From Flavobacteriaceae bacterium (GTDB lineage Bacteria > Bacteroidota > Bacteroidia > Flavobacteriales > Flavobacteriaceae), in NCBI GenBank assembly GCA_019634365.1, contig JAHQVM010000136.1:1-49823 (forward strand): 49,823 nt of DNA, given 5' to 3'. Below the pieces are notes generated by a model, which did no database searches, was not told where the DNA came from, and saw only the letters and a list, made by a program, of their open reading frames with translations. This document shows positions 8,915 to 17,252 of the stretch, one piece after another. The translations under genes were made by a program, and so were the position numbers. Position 1 is the first letter of the stretch. Each line of letters begins with the position of its first letter.

Positions 8915-9541
8915 ATGAGCCTCATTCGTCTTAACATAAAAGGCATTTCCTATAGTCAGACACAAAATGGAGCCTATGCCCTTATTCTCAGTGAGGAGGA
9001 TGGCGAGCGAAAACTCCCTATTGTAATCGGTGCTTTCGAGGCGCAATCCATAGCCATTGCTTTGGAAAAAGAAATAAAACCACCGCGCCCTTTAACGCAT
9101 GACCTTTTCAAGAATTTCTCCGATCGATTCGAGATCGTAGTGAAACAAGTCATTATCCATAAGTTGGTCGATGGGGTTTTCTATTCCAGTATTATTTGTG
9201 AAAGGGATGGAATTGAAGAGATTATTGATGCCAGAACAAGCGATGCGATAGCACTGGCACTTCGTTTTAAAGCTCCTATTTTCACTTACAAAGCCATATT
9301 GGATCAGGCGGGTATTTACTTAAAAACCCCTTCCAAGGATGAAAGTGAGCTTTCTGAGCAAGAAGAGGAAGTGATCGAAGATTTGATTTCGGGTGAGGAC
9401 AAAGAAAAGGTTCGGGTAGTTTCTGAAGATTACACCAAATATTCCTTGAAAGAACTCAACCAAATGCTTGACGAAGCCGTAGTAAATGAAAACTACGAAC
9501 GTGCCGCAGCCATAAGGGATGAGATCTCCAAACGCCATTAA
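8915..9541 (+). CDS. Bifunctional nuclease (BFN/DUF151) family protein with UvrB/UvrC motif
   Basis: The 208-residue protein has two parts. Residues 1-135 are a BFN domain (GISYSQTQNGAYALILSEEDG, LPIVIGAFEAQSIAIALE, RPLTHDL, DARTSDAIALALRF), the family named after plant proteins with both RNase and DNase activity. Residues 173-207 form a UvrB/UvrC-type helical hairpin (LKELNQMLDEAVVNENYERAAAIRDEISKR), used for protein contacts in nucleotide excision repair. This pairing is usual in Bacteroidota. The substrate in the cell is unknown. The gene is 5 bp from the nucleoside transporter gene and forms an operon with it. Confidence 0.88.
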   Translation: MSLIRLNIKGISYSQTQNGAYALILSEEDGERKLPIVIGAFEAQSIAIALEKEIKPPRPLTHDLFKNFSDRFEIVVKQVIIHKLVDGVFYSSIICERDGIEEIIDARTSDAIALALRFKAPIFTYKAILDQAGIYLKTPSKDESELSEQEEEVIEDLISGEDKEKVRVVSEDYTKYSLKELNQMLDEAVVNENYERAAAIRDEISKRH

Positions 9542-9546
9542 AGCCT

Positions 9547-11265
9547 ATGCGCAATACTATCCTATTTAGCTTACTCTTTTTATTCACCATAAGTTTATTT
9601 TCTCAAAACCTTGAAAGGACTTGGGAGTTTTCAAGCATTACCGATGCAGCGGGAACTTCCCTGTTTCCAATAAATGAAGCATCGGATCGTTTCACATTGG
9701 ACAATGGGACTTTCACTTATAGCTTGGAAGCCAAAGACAATCTTGAGGCATCCGGGGATTATATTGTGCAGAACAATCTTTTGGTGCTGTTTTACAACCA
9801 ACCCAAGGACACCATACGAAGGTACCGTATTACCCAAATGACGGACAGCACTTTGGTTTTTCAAGAGAATGGGGTTAGCTATGCCTTTGGCTCGTCTCAA
9901 CCACTTACAACCGCACCAACTGAAACCACTACTGAAGATGCGGCTCAAATTATCGCATCGCAAGGTTTCTCATTGAACAATTTATGGCGAGGTTTGTTGG
10001 GAATGGCTGTCCTGATTTTTATAGCATTTCTGTTTAGTGCGAATCGTAGAGCCATTAATTGGAGAACAGTTGGTATTGGATTGGCTTTTCAATTAGTTAT
10101 AGCTATTGGCGTACTTAAAGTACCATTCGTCCAAGCTATTTTTGATGGAATAGGGCGAATTTTTGTTGTCATTCTTGACTTTACCCGAGCCGGAAGTAAG
10201 TTCTTATTTGAAGGGCTTGTGGTCGATATGGATACTTTTGGGTTCATTTTCGCTTTTCAAGTATTGCCTACGATCATCTTCTTTTCAGCACTTACTTCTG
10301 TCCTGTTTTATTTGGGAATCATTCAGAAAGTAGTAAAAGCCTTTGGCTGGCTTTTGTCCAAACTTTTGAAAATTTCTGGAGCCGAGAGTTTAAGCGTTGC
10401 CGGAAATATATTTTTAGGTCAAACGGAAGCTCCACTTCTCATCAAAGCCTATCTGGAAAAGATGAATAAGTCAGAAATGTTACTGGTCATGATTGGTGGT
10501 ATGGCCACCGTAGCGGGAGCAGTATTAGCCGCATACATTGGCTTTTTAGGGGGGGATGATCCTGAAATGCGACTTGTTTTTGCCAAACATTTATTGGCTG
10601 CTTCGGTCATGGCGGCGCCGGGTGCGATTGTAATATCAAAAATTTTGTACCCACAAACCGAAGAAATCAATACCGATGTAAAAGTTTCCTCCGAAAAAAT
10701 AGGAAGCAACTTTTTGGATGCCATCGCCAACGGAACTACGGAAGGACTTAAATTAGCCGTTAATGTGGGTGCCATGCTATTGGTTTTCGTCGCCTTTATC
10801 GCCATGTTTAATTGGATTATTGGCGGTATTGGTGAAGTTACATCACTCAATGCTTGGATGGCAGAGAACACATCATACTCCAAACTTTCACTGGAGGCTA
10901 TTTTAGGAACAATTTTTGCCCCTCTTATGTGGCTCATTGGCGTACCCAAAGAGGATATGATGATGATGGGCCAGTTATTAGGGATTAAGTTGGCTGCAAG
11001 TGAATTCATAGGCTATATCCAATTGGCTGAGTTGAAGAACGTTTCTAATGCCGCTCATCTTACGTATGAGAAATCTATTATTATGGCCACCTACATGCTC
11101 TGCGGATTTGCCAATTTTGCGTCTATTGGAATTCAGATCGGTGGAATAGGATCTTTGGCTCCAGGACAACGTAAACTGCTTTCCAAATTTGGAATGCGCG
11201 CATTATTGGGCGGATCCATCGCTTCCCTTATTTCGGCCACCATAGCTGGGATGATTATCGGTTAA
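9547..11265 (+). CDS. CNT-type nucleoside transporter with secreted lipocalin-like N-terminal domain
   Basis: At 572 residues this is much longer than the roughly 400-residue bacterial NupC-type carriers. Residues 1-20 look like a signal peptide (MRNTILFSLLFLFTISLFSQ). About 21-125 form a small beta-rich, lipocalin-like domain (RTWEFSSITDAAGTS, RFTLDNGTFTYSLE, LVLFYNQPKDTIRRYRI). From about residue 150 the CNT transporter begins, with many membrane helices and conserved stretches such as FGWLLSKLLKISGAESLSVAGNIFLGQTEAPLLIKAYL and ELKNVSNAAHLTYEKSIIMATYMLCGFANFASIGIQIGG. These carry the GQTEAP and N-F-x-S-I-G-I motifs for substrate and cation binding. It should import nucleosides with Na+ or H+. 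The lipocalin-like call is inferred from strand pattern only. Confidence 0.9.
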   Translation: MRNTILFSLLFLFTISLFSQNLERTWEFSSITDAAGTSLFPINEASDRFTLDNGTFTYSLEAKDNLEASGDYIVQNNLLVLFYNQPKDTIRRYRITQMTDSTLVFQENGVSYAFGSSQPLTTAPTETTTEDAAQIIASQGFSLNNLWRGLLGMAVLIFIAFLFSANRRAINWRTVGIGLAFQLVIAIGVLKVPFVQAIFDGIGRIFVVILDFTRAGSKFLFEGLVVDMDTFGFIFAFQVLPTIIFFSALTSVLFYLGIIQKVVKAFGWLLSKLLKISGAESLSVAGNIFLGQTEAPLLIKAYLEKMNKSEMLLVMIGGMATVAGAVLAAYIGFLGGDDPEMRLVFAKHLLAASVMAAPGAIVISKILYPQTEEINTDVKVSSEKIGSNFLDAIANGTTEGLKLAVNVGAMLLVFVAFIAMFNWIIGGIGEVTSLNAWMAENTSYSKLSLEAILGTIFAPLMWLIGVPKEDMMMMGQLLGIKLAASEFIGYIQLAELKNVSNAAHLTYEKSIIMATYMLCGFANFASIGIQIGGIGSLAPGQRKLLSKFGMRALLGGSIASLISATIAGMIIG

Positions 11266-11318
11266 TCGTACTTTGAAATAAACCGTTAATAACTTATAAT
11301 AAATCAGGCGTTTTAGGG

Positions 11319-11349
11319 TTTACAAACTACGAGGTGTTTTTTACATTTA
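11319..11349 (+). promoter_or_regulatory. thyA: Possible promoter for thyA
   Basis: TTT, then 20 bases, then TACATTTA: one mismatch in each element of TTG-N20-TAnnTTTG. It lies 24 bp before the thyA ATG. Confidence 0.35.
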
Positions 11350-11372
11350 TCCATCTAATTATTTGATCGAAG

Positions 11373-12197
11373 ATGAAGCAATACCACGACCTTGTTACCC
11401 ATGTATTGGAACATGGAAATGAAAAGAGTGACCGCACGGGAACGGGAACCAAAAGTGTTTTTGGCTACCAAATGCGATTTGACCTCAGCGAGGGATTTCC
11501 TATGGTGACCACCAAAAAACTGCACCTAAAATCCATCATCCACGAATTACTTTGGTTCTTGAAAGGAGACACCAACATTCAATACCTTCAGGAAAATGGA
11601 GTAAGAATCTGGAATGAATGGGCCGATGACAATGGTAATTTAGGACCTGTATATGGACATCAATGGAGAAATTGGAATAGTGAAGAGATCGATCAGATAA
11701 AAGAAGTGATCCATACCTTAAAAAACAATCCCGATAGCAGACGTATGTTGGTGAGCGCATGGAATCCGAGCGTAATGCCAGATACCAGCAAGCCTTTTGC
11801 CGAAAATGTGGCTAATGGGAAAGCGGCCCTACCACCTTGCCACGCCTTCTTTCAATTTTATGTAGCAGATGGCAAGTTATCCTGCCAATTATACCAAAGA
11901 AGTGCGGATATCTTTCTTGGGGTACCTTTCAATATTGCCTCCTACGCCCTCTTCACCATGATGATGGCACAGGTATGCGGATACGAAGCCGGTGATTTCG
12001 TTCATACTTTCGGCGATGCCCATATTTACAGCAACCATATGGAACAGTTAGCGTTGCAGTTGTCCCGAGAACCGCGCCCCTTACCGAAAATGTTGCTTAA
12101 TCCAGAAGTAAAAGATATCTTTGGCTTCACTTTTGATGACTTTACATTGATCGATTATGATCCACATCCACATATTAAAGGGGTGGTTGCTGTCTAA
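11373..12197 (+). CDS. thyA: Thymidylate synthase
   Basis: The enzyme methylates dUMP to dTMP using methylene-tetrahydrofolate. The catalytic Cys is C156 in [13 protein letters not shown]. Other family marks are [11 protein letters not shown], the phosphate-binding [24 protein letters not shown] and [12 protein letters not shown]. The length of 274 residues is normal. Its partner dihydrofolate reductase (folA) is about 5 kb downstream on the same strand but in another operon. The two small exported-protein genes that follow may share its transcript. Confidence 0.97.
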   Translation: MKQYHDLVTHVLEHGNEKSDRTGTGTKSVFGYQMRFDLSEGFPMVTTKKLHLKSIIHELLWFLKGDTNIQYLQENGVRIWNEWADDNGNLGPVYGHQWRNWNSEEIDQIKEVIHTLKNNPDSRRMLVSAWNPSVMPDTSKPFAENVANGKAALPPCHAFFQFYVADGKLSCQLYQRSADIFLGVPFNIASYALFTMMMAQVCGYEAGDFVHTFGDAHIYSNHMEQLALQLSREPRPLPKMLLNPEVKDIFGFTFDDFTLIDYDPHPHIKGVVAV

Positions 12198-12220
12198 ACA
12201 TTAAAAACAAACCTACAATT

Positions 12221-12652
12221 ATGAAAAATTTGCTTCTTATCGCTTGCCTATTTGTTTCCACTATTGGATTTTCACAAGAATGGGGTTCCGTAGATAAAAA
12301 CAAAGTAACCATGAAAGAAATCGCTCCAGTTTGGCCAGGTTGCGAATCCAAGAGTGGTGCTGGCATCGATGCCTGTTTCAAGCAGAAACTAGCCAATCAC
12401 ATTGCGAAGAACTTTAAATACCCGGCAGACGCTTATAAACTGAATCAACAAGGTAGGGTTATTGTTGAATTTTACGTCACTGAAAAAGGCACCATAGACA
12501 TAAAAAGTGTTACTGGAGGTACCCTTTTATTACAAGAAGAGGCCCGCAGAAACATTACGTTGATTCCAGTAATGGCAAAACCCGGTATGTTAGCTGGAAA
12601 ACCTCGAGCCATTAAATACACAGTACCTATTACCTTTAAGACGGGTAAGTAA
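12221..12652 (+). CDS. Exported TonB C-terminal-like protein
   Basis: The 143-residue protein has a signal peptide (MKNLLLIACLFVSTIGFSQ) and one TonB-C-type domain. Features common to this Bacteroidota group are PVWPGCESKSGAGIDACFKQ, GRVIVEFYVTEKGTIDIKSV, EEARRNITLIPVMAKPGM and KPRAIKYTVPITFK. It lacks the membrane anchor and proline-rich linker of a true TonB, so it is unlikely to transduce energy by itself. It begins 23 bp after thyA and ends at a strong terminator. The function is unknown, and the next gene is a relative. Confidence 0.8.
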   Translation: MKNLLLIACLFVSTIGFSQEWGSVDKNKVTMKEIAPVWPGCESKSGAGIDACFKQKLANHIAKNFKYPADAYKLNQQGRVIVEFYVTEKGTIDIKSVTGGTLLLQEEARRNITLIPVMAKPGMLAGKPRAIKYTVPITFKTGK

Positions 12653-12673
12653 TCGTTTTGAAATATACTATTG

Positions 12674-12706
12674 AAAAAAGTGCCAACGGTCGTTGGCACT
12701 TTTTTT
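12674..12706 (+). terminator. Rho-independent terminator after the first TonB-C-like gene
   Basis: A long GC-containing stem (AAAGTGCCAACG with CGTTGGCACTTT) with a very short loop is followed by a T-run. It lies 21 bp past the stop. Confidence 0.88.
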
Positions 12707-12730
12707 GTGGATCAAAAGCAAAACCATCCT

Positions 12731-13168
12731 ATGAAATTATTTCTTGGCCTTTTATTCAGTTTATTCTACTTACAAAATTCGTATTCACAACAAATCGAAA
12801 CTCCGCCCCTTGAAGCAAGGGTCCCTTTTTCAATCGTAGAGAAAACTCCCATTTATCCTGGATGTAAGAATAATACAACCGTCGAAAATAAGATTTGTAC
12901 AAGAGACGCGATTCACGACTTTCTTAAATTACATTTCAATAAAAACCTACTGCGACCCCGTCACAAAAAGGTTGGAATCCATTTCCTGATTACCAAATCC
13001 GGGGACCTGGCAGAAATATCGGCGGCGAATTCTTCCAGATACCTTGAAAAGGAAATCATCCGCATTGTTTCTCTTTTACCCAAAATGGAACCCGGTGAAC
13101 ACCGAGGGAAACAAGTTGGGGTACTTTTCGGAACCATTTTGGATTATTCGTCAAAGAAGAAGTCTTAA
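12731..13168 (+). CDS. Exported TonB C-terminal-like protein, divergent copy
   Basis: This 145-residue relative of the preceding gene has a signal peptide (MKLFLGLLFSLFYLQNSYSQ). It repeats the same plan: TPIYPGCKNNTTVENKICTR, GIHFLITKSGDLAEISAANS, EKEIIRIVSLLPKMEPGEHRGKQ. The two Cys residues of the P-x-x-P-G-C...C pattern are kept and may form a disulphide. The first ATG after the preceding terminator is used; an in-frame TTG upstream lies in the terminator stem. The function is unknown. Confidence 0.72.
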   Translation: MKLFLGLLFSLFYLQNSYSQQIETPPLEARVPFSIVEKTPIYPGCKNNTTVENKICTRDAIHDFLKLHFNKNLLRPRHKKVGIHFLITKSGDLAEISAANSSRYLEKEIIRIVSLLPKMEPGEHRGKQVGVLFGTILDYSSKKKS

Positions 13169-13208
13169 CATATCTTAATAAAGTACAGCCTTAAGATTTT
13201 GTATCTTT

Positions 13209-13238
13209 AAAGTGTCGGCATAAATGTTGGCACTTTTT
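13209..13238 (+). terminator. Terminator-like hairpin directly before egtB
   Basis: A 12-bp stem with some G-U pairs (AAAGTGTCGGCA with TGTTGGCACTTT) and a TAAA loop is followed by a T-run that ends 2 bases before the egtB ATG. It probably ends the TonB-C-like transcript. It also occupies the whole egtB leader and so could act as an attenuator. Confidence 0.75.
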
Positions 13239-13240
13239 GT

Positions 13241-14401
13241 ATGATTACCACCCAAAATTTAGTCTCACTTTTACTGGAGACTCGCGAACGGACCGAACTT
13301 TTATGTAAACCTCTTGAAATAGAGGATTACTGTGTACAACCCATCATCGATGTGTCTCCACCCAAATGGCACTTGGGACATACTACCTGGTTTTTTGAGG
13401 AATTCATCCTAAAGCGACATAAACCAGGATATAAATTGTTCCATGAGGATTTTGCATTCGTATTTAATAGCTACTACGAAACCCTTGGCCAAAGGGTTGT
13501 GAGAAGCGATCGTGGAAATTTATCACGTCCGGGAGTTACACAGGTTTATGATTACCGGCATTATGTAACCAATGAGTTAAAGGAATTTTTATCTGATGGA
13601 TTCACAGAATCCCTGGAAGAAGTACTTCTTATCGGAATCCACCACGAAAAGCAGCATCAGGAGTTATTGATGACGGATATAAAATACATCTTAGGCAACA
13701 ATCCATTATTACCCCAATACAATGAAAGTTTTGTGGAACATCCTCTCCTTGCTGATACGCCGGATTGGATCGCCATGGACGAAGGTGTGTATGAAATAGG
13801 ACATCTTGGCCAAGGTTTTTGTTACGACAATGAGCTGGGACGTCACAAAGTATATCTTCATGCTTACGAAATAAGCAACCGTGAGGTCACCAATGGAGAA
13901 TACCTTGAGTTTTTAAATGCCGGAGGCTATGAAGATTTTAACCATTGGCATGCCGATGGATGGGAATGGGTTAAGCAAGAACAGATCACTCAGCCCATGT
14001 ATTGGCACAAAATCGATGGGGAATGGCACCAATATACACTTCAAGGACTGCAAAAATTGGAAATGAATTCTCCCGCTTGCCACATCTCCTTTTATGAAGC
14101 TTTTGCCTACGCCCAATGGAGAGGTTGTCGTTTGCCCACAGAGTTTGAATGGGAAGCAGCACAAGCTCAGTTTGATTGGGGAAACCGTTGGGAATGGACT
14201 GAAAGCGCCTACCTGCCTTATCCCGGCTATAAAAAAGCGCCCGGTGCCATTGGCGAATACAATGGTAAATTTATGGTCAATCAAAAGGTGCTCCGTGGAA
14301 GCTCGGTAGTGAGCCCTCCCAACCATATTAGGCCAACTTACAGAAACTTTTTTCAACCTAACCTACGCTGGCAATATACCGGTTTAAGGTTAGCCAAATA
14401 A
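13241..14401 (+). CDS. egtB: Ergothioneine biosynthesis sulfoxide synthase EgtB
   Basis: This non-haem iron enzyme joins hercynine to a sulfur donor (cysteine or gamma-glutamylcysteine) with O2. The order is DinB_2 domain (about 1-160), then a formylglycine-generating-enzyme-type domain (about 170-386). The expected iron ligands are visible: the His in PPKWHLGHTTWFFEEF, and HHEKQHQELL with H-x3-H. The C-terminal RGSSVVSPPNHIRPTYRNFF and RWQYTGLRL are EgtB signatures. No egtA or egtC lies nearby, so the enzyme may use cysteine directly, as described for the Chloracidobacterium type; that is inference. egtD follows after 16 bp. Confidence 0.92.
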   Translation: MITTQNLVSLLLETRERTELLCKPLEIEDYCVQPIIDVSPPKWHLGHTTWFFEEFILKRHKPGYKLFHEDFAFVFNSYYETLGQRVVRSDRGNLSRPGVTQVYDYRHYVTNELKEFLSDGFTESLEEVLLIGIHHEKQHQELLMTDIKYILGNNPLLPQYNESFVEHPLLADTPDWIAMDEGVYEIGHLGQGFCYDNELGRHKVYLHAYEISNREVTNGEYLEFLNAGGYEDFNHWHADGWEWVKQEQITQPMYWHKIDGEWHQYTLQGLQKLEMNSPACHISFYEAFAYAQWRGCRLPTEFEWEAAQAQFDWGNRWEWTESAYLPYPGYKKAPGAIGEYNGKFMVNQKVLRGSSVVSPPNHIRPTYRNFFQPNLRWQYTGLRLAK

Positions 14402-14417
14402 TTGCGACTATTCCTTT

Positions 14418-15398
14418 ATGAATCCAACCACTTCTACCATGCTGGATACGGCATTTAAAAAAGATGTCCACGATGGCCTGAGCGCCTTCCCTAAATTCCT
14501 GTATTCAAAATATATCTATGATGCTCAAGGAGATAAGCTGTTTCAGGACATCATGGAACTTCCTGAATATTACCTTACGAATAGTGAATTCGAAATCCTG
14601 GATGCCTATAAAGCTGAAATAGCCAGCTTATTTAGAGGCTTTGGTGATGGTTTCGACCTTATTGAATTAGGAGCGGGTGACGGAAAGAAAACCAAAATAT
14701 TACTTCGGTATTTTTCTGAAAATGAATTCAACTTCATTTACAAACCTATAGATATCAGCCAAAACGCTATCGATTCTTTGACCGAATCCCTTACCATTGA
14801 ATTACCCGGGGTTCAAGTAGATCCCGAGAAAGGCATGTATTTTGAAGTCCTTCAGCGTATCAAACAATATAAGGATCGTAAAAAGGTACTGATGGTATTG
14901 GGTTCCAATATTGGCAACCTGCTTCATCCCAAAGCCATCGAGTTTTTAACCAAATTGAAGGATGCCATGAACCCCAATGACTTACTTTTTATGGGGTTCG
15001 ATCAAAAAAAGAATCCGCAAACCATTCTGGATGCTTATAATGATGCCACTGGAGTGACCGCTGCCTTCAATAAAAACCTCTTACACCGAATAAACCGTGA
15101 ACTAGGTGGTAATTTCGACGTCGATGCGTTTAAGCATTGGGAGGTTTATGACCCTGAATCCGGAACAGCAAAGAGCTATCTCGTTGCCACAAAGCACATG
15201 CGTGTTCATATTGAAGATATTGATTTGACCATCGACTTCGATCCATGGGAAACCATCCATACCGAAATTTCTCAAAAATACGATGATAAAATTGTTGCCT
15301 GGCTGGCCAACGAGTCAGGATTGGAAATCGAAACTTCCTTCTCTGACAGTAAAGAGTATTACAAAAATTATGTGTTCCGAAGAAAGGAACAGGCTTAA
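14418..15398 (+). CDS. egtD: L-histidine N-alpha-methyltransferase EgtD
   Basis: EgtD adds three methyl groups from S-adenosylmethionine to histidine to give hercynine, the substrate of EgtB. The protein has 326 residues, as expected. SAM-binding landmarks are LIELGAGDGKKTKILL, YKPIDISQNAIDSL and VLGSNIGNLLHPKAIEFL. The histidine-side segment is GVTAAFNKNLLHRINRELGG. The start ATG lies 16 bp after egtB and the two are clearly co-transcribed. Together they give the core ergothioneine pathway. Confidence 0.94.
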   Translation: MNPTTSTMLDTAFKKDVHDGLSAFPKFLYSKYIYDAQGDKLFQDIMELPEYYLTNSEFEILDAYKAEIASLFRGFGDGFDLIELGAGDGKKTKILLRYFSENEFNFIYKPIDISQNAIDSLTESLTIELPGVQVDPEKGMYFEVLQRIKQYKDRKKVLMVLGSNIGNLLHPKAIEFLTKLKDAMNPNDLLFMGFDQKKNPQTILDAYNDATGVTAAFNKNLLHRINRELGGNFDVDAFKHWEVYDPESGTAKSYLVATKHMRVHIEDIDLTIDFDPWETIHTEISQKYDDKIVAWLANESGLEIETSFSDSKEYYKNYVFRRKEQA

Positions 15399-15409
15399 AC
15401 AAAACAAAA

Positions 15410-15694
15410 ATGAAAGCAATTTGGAATGGTCAGGTATTGGCCGAAAGCAATGATACTGTGGTAGTTGAAAACAACCATTATTTCCCCTCGGATAGCATTC
15501 ACAAGGAATACTTCAAAAGCAGTGAAACACATACTGTTTGCCCTTGGAAAGGAAAGGCTTCTTATTATTCTTTGGAAGTTAATGGACAGACCAATGCAGA
15601 TGCTGCTTGGTTTTATCCAGAAACATCACACGCGGCAAAACCCATCGAAGGGTACGTTGCCTTCTGGCGTGGCGTAGAGGTGGTCGAATCCTAA
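15410..15694 (+). CDS. DUF427 domain protein in the egt operon
   Basis: The small cytoplasmic protein (94 residues) is one DUF427 domain: AIWNGQVLAESNDTVVVENN, YFPSDSIHKEYF, TVCPWKGKASYYSLEVNGQ, AAWFYPETSHAAKPIEGYVAFW. The family has no settled function. It begins 11 bp after egtD, so it is probably made together with the ergothioneine enzymes. Its stop overlaps the stop of the convergent PLP-enzyme gene by 3 bp. Confidence 0.85.
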   Translation: MKAIWNGQVLAESNDTVVVENNHYFPSDSIHKEYFKSSETHTVCPWKGKASYYSLEVNGQTNADAAWFYPETSHAAKPIEGYVAFWRGVEVVES

Positions 15695-16770
15695 GTCCTT
15701 AATACATCCAACAGCGTTTCAAGGTCATTTTCTGTATTATAAATATGGAAACTAACCCGTAAACCATCACCCCGCAGGGAAGCAATAATTCCTTCATTCT
15801 TCATTCGATTGAATAAGGAAGTATCCCCGTTTAAATTGAAAATGGTCGAGTGGTTTTTTCGTTCTGAAACCGTATGGGACAACAATCCCATTTCTTGAAA
15901 AGCTATTCGTGCCCTTTGGGTGAGATGATCCAAATGGGCTTGAATGTTATGTTTGCCCAATGCGTTTAAAAATCTGATAGACTCCCCCAAACTACCATAA
16001 TTCAAAGTATCTTGATGACCGGGTTCCAAATGCCCAACAAATTCGATGTCGTATCTTTTATTGAAATCGGCATCGGCAGAATTATAACCTATGGAGCTGG
16101 GAACAATGCGTCCCTGAACTTCTTCCTTTATCATAAATAAACCACACCCATAACCAGACAACATCCATTTATAAGCGCTGGCCCCAACAATATCGAAAGC
16201 GCTTTCTTCAAAATTGAAATCGGAAGTTCCCAAAAACTGGGTTCCATCACCAATGATAGTAAGTTGTGGGTATTGCTGCTTCAAGTCCTTCAGAAAAGTC
16301 AAATCGACCTTAATCCCACTGATGTACTGCACGATACTTAATGCCAAGATATCGGGCTTGTGTTGCGCAACGGCCTCAGCGATATTCGCTTCCAAATTAG
16401 CATCGATTTGGGCATAACAAACATCAAAATCACGATTCTCGAAAGGCCAATTTACAGAAGGGTAATCCCCTTTTAGCAATAATACTTTCTTTCCTTTTGA
16501 TAGTCCGTCTAAAAGCACATTCATCCCAAATGAAAAATTCGGAACCAGCGCCACATTGGAAGCTTTGGTATGAAAAAATTGAGCTACGCTTTCCCTTATT
16601 TCCGCGATATGCATCTTATGCAGATCCCTAAACATACTGCCCCCATTCATTAAGTTGGTATCATGTTGATTCCTCCAAGCTACCAGGGAGGTTGAGAGTA
16701 GCCCACAGGATGCCGTATTTAAGTAGGTATATTCTTCGGTTACCGGGAAAAGTGTTGAAAGGTCTTTCAT
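15691..16770 (-). CDS. Class V aminotransferase-fold PLP enzyme (possible EgtE-type lyase)
   Basis: The 359-residue protein has the class V fold of cysteine desulfurases and isopenicillin N epimerase-like enzymes. It begins FPVTEEYTYLNTASCGLLS. The PLP-aspartate is in IIGDGTQFLG, and the Schiff-base Lys is in FDIVGASAYKWMLSGYGCG (about residue 212). The ATG at 16770 is chosen over an in-frame TTG five codons upstream. It is convergent with, and overlaps, the egtB-egtD-DUF427 operon. The last ergothioneine step (EgtE) is a PLP C-S lyase of this fold, so this gene is a fair candidate. A selenocysteine lyase-like or other role cannot be excluded. Confidence 0.75.
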   Translation of the reverse strand: MKDLSTLFPVTEEYTYLNTASCGLLSTSLVAWRNQHDTNLMNGGSMFRDLHKMHIAEIRESVAQFFHTKASNVALVPNFSFGMNVLLDGLSKGKKVLLLKGDYPSVNWPFENRDFDVCYAQIDANLEANIAEAVAQHKPDILALSIVQYISGIKVDLTFLKDLKQQYPQLTIIGDGTQFLGTSDFNFEESAFDIVGASAYKWMLSGYGCGLFMIKEEVQGRIVPSSIGYNSADADFNKRYDIEFVGHLEPGHQDTLNYGSLGESIRFLNALGKHNIQAHLDHLTQRARIAFQEMGLLSHTVSERKNHSTIFNLNGDTSLFNRMKNEGIIASLRGDGLRVSFHIYNTENDLETLLDVLRT

Positions 16771-16829
16771 AAAACAAGGATACAAATTGAAAAAATGGTA
16801 CTTTTACGAAGGTTATAAAAGTAATCACA

Positions 16830-17252
16830 TTGTTTTCAAAAGGCAACAAATCCTCTAGAATTGATCCCGAACAACGGGAACAATATGAATATGCCCGTAA
16901 AAGAGTGAAACAGAAGAAAAGGCTCATGCAGCATTTTATCCTGTTTCTTGCTGGGTCTGTCCTTCTTATTATCGTTAATCCGATATTGGGAATTGGGAAG
17001 GATTTTGTGATCGGGAATTGGTTTGTATGGGCCATCCTAATTTGGGCACTATTCTTTTTAATCCATCTGCTCAATGTGTTATTGTTAAGCAAGTTTATGG
17101 GCCGTGAATGGGAAGACCGACAAATTGAAAAGCTGAAAGCCAAACAAGAAGCCCGAATTGCCGAACTTGAAAAAGAAGTGAGAAAGGATGTGATCACTTC
17201 GGAAGTAAAAAAAAAGAAACAGGACGACCTACTCCCCCCAGAAGAACTATGA
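16830..17252 (+). CDS. 2TM domain membrane protein
   Basis: The 140-residue protein has the 2TM pattern: a basic stretch (YEYARKRVKQKKRLMQHFI), two membrane helices at about 33-55 and 66-88 (LFLAGSVLLIIVNPI and WFVWAILIWALFFLIHLLNV), then GREWEDRQIEKLKAKQ and a charged coiled tail. In this family the domain stands alone or is fused to LytTR regulators. No ATG fits the frame upstream of the domain, so the start is a TTG. Its stop overlaps the folA start (ATGA), so translation is coupled. Confidence 0.78.
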   Translation: MFSKGNKSSRIDPEQREQYEYARKRVKQKKRLMQHFILFLAGSVLLIIVNPILGIGKDFVIGNWFVWAILIWALFFLIHLLNVLLLSKFMGREWEDRQIEKLKAKQEARIAELEKEVRKDVITSEVKKKKQDDLLPPEEL

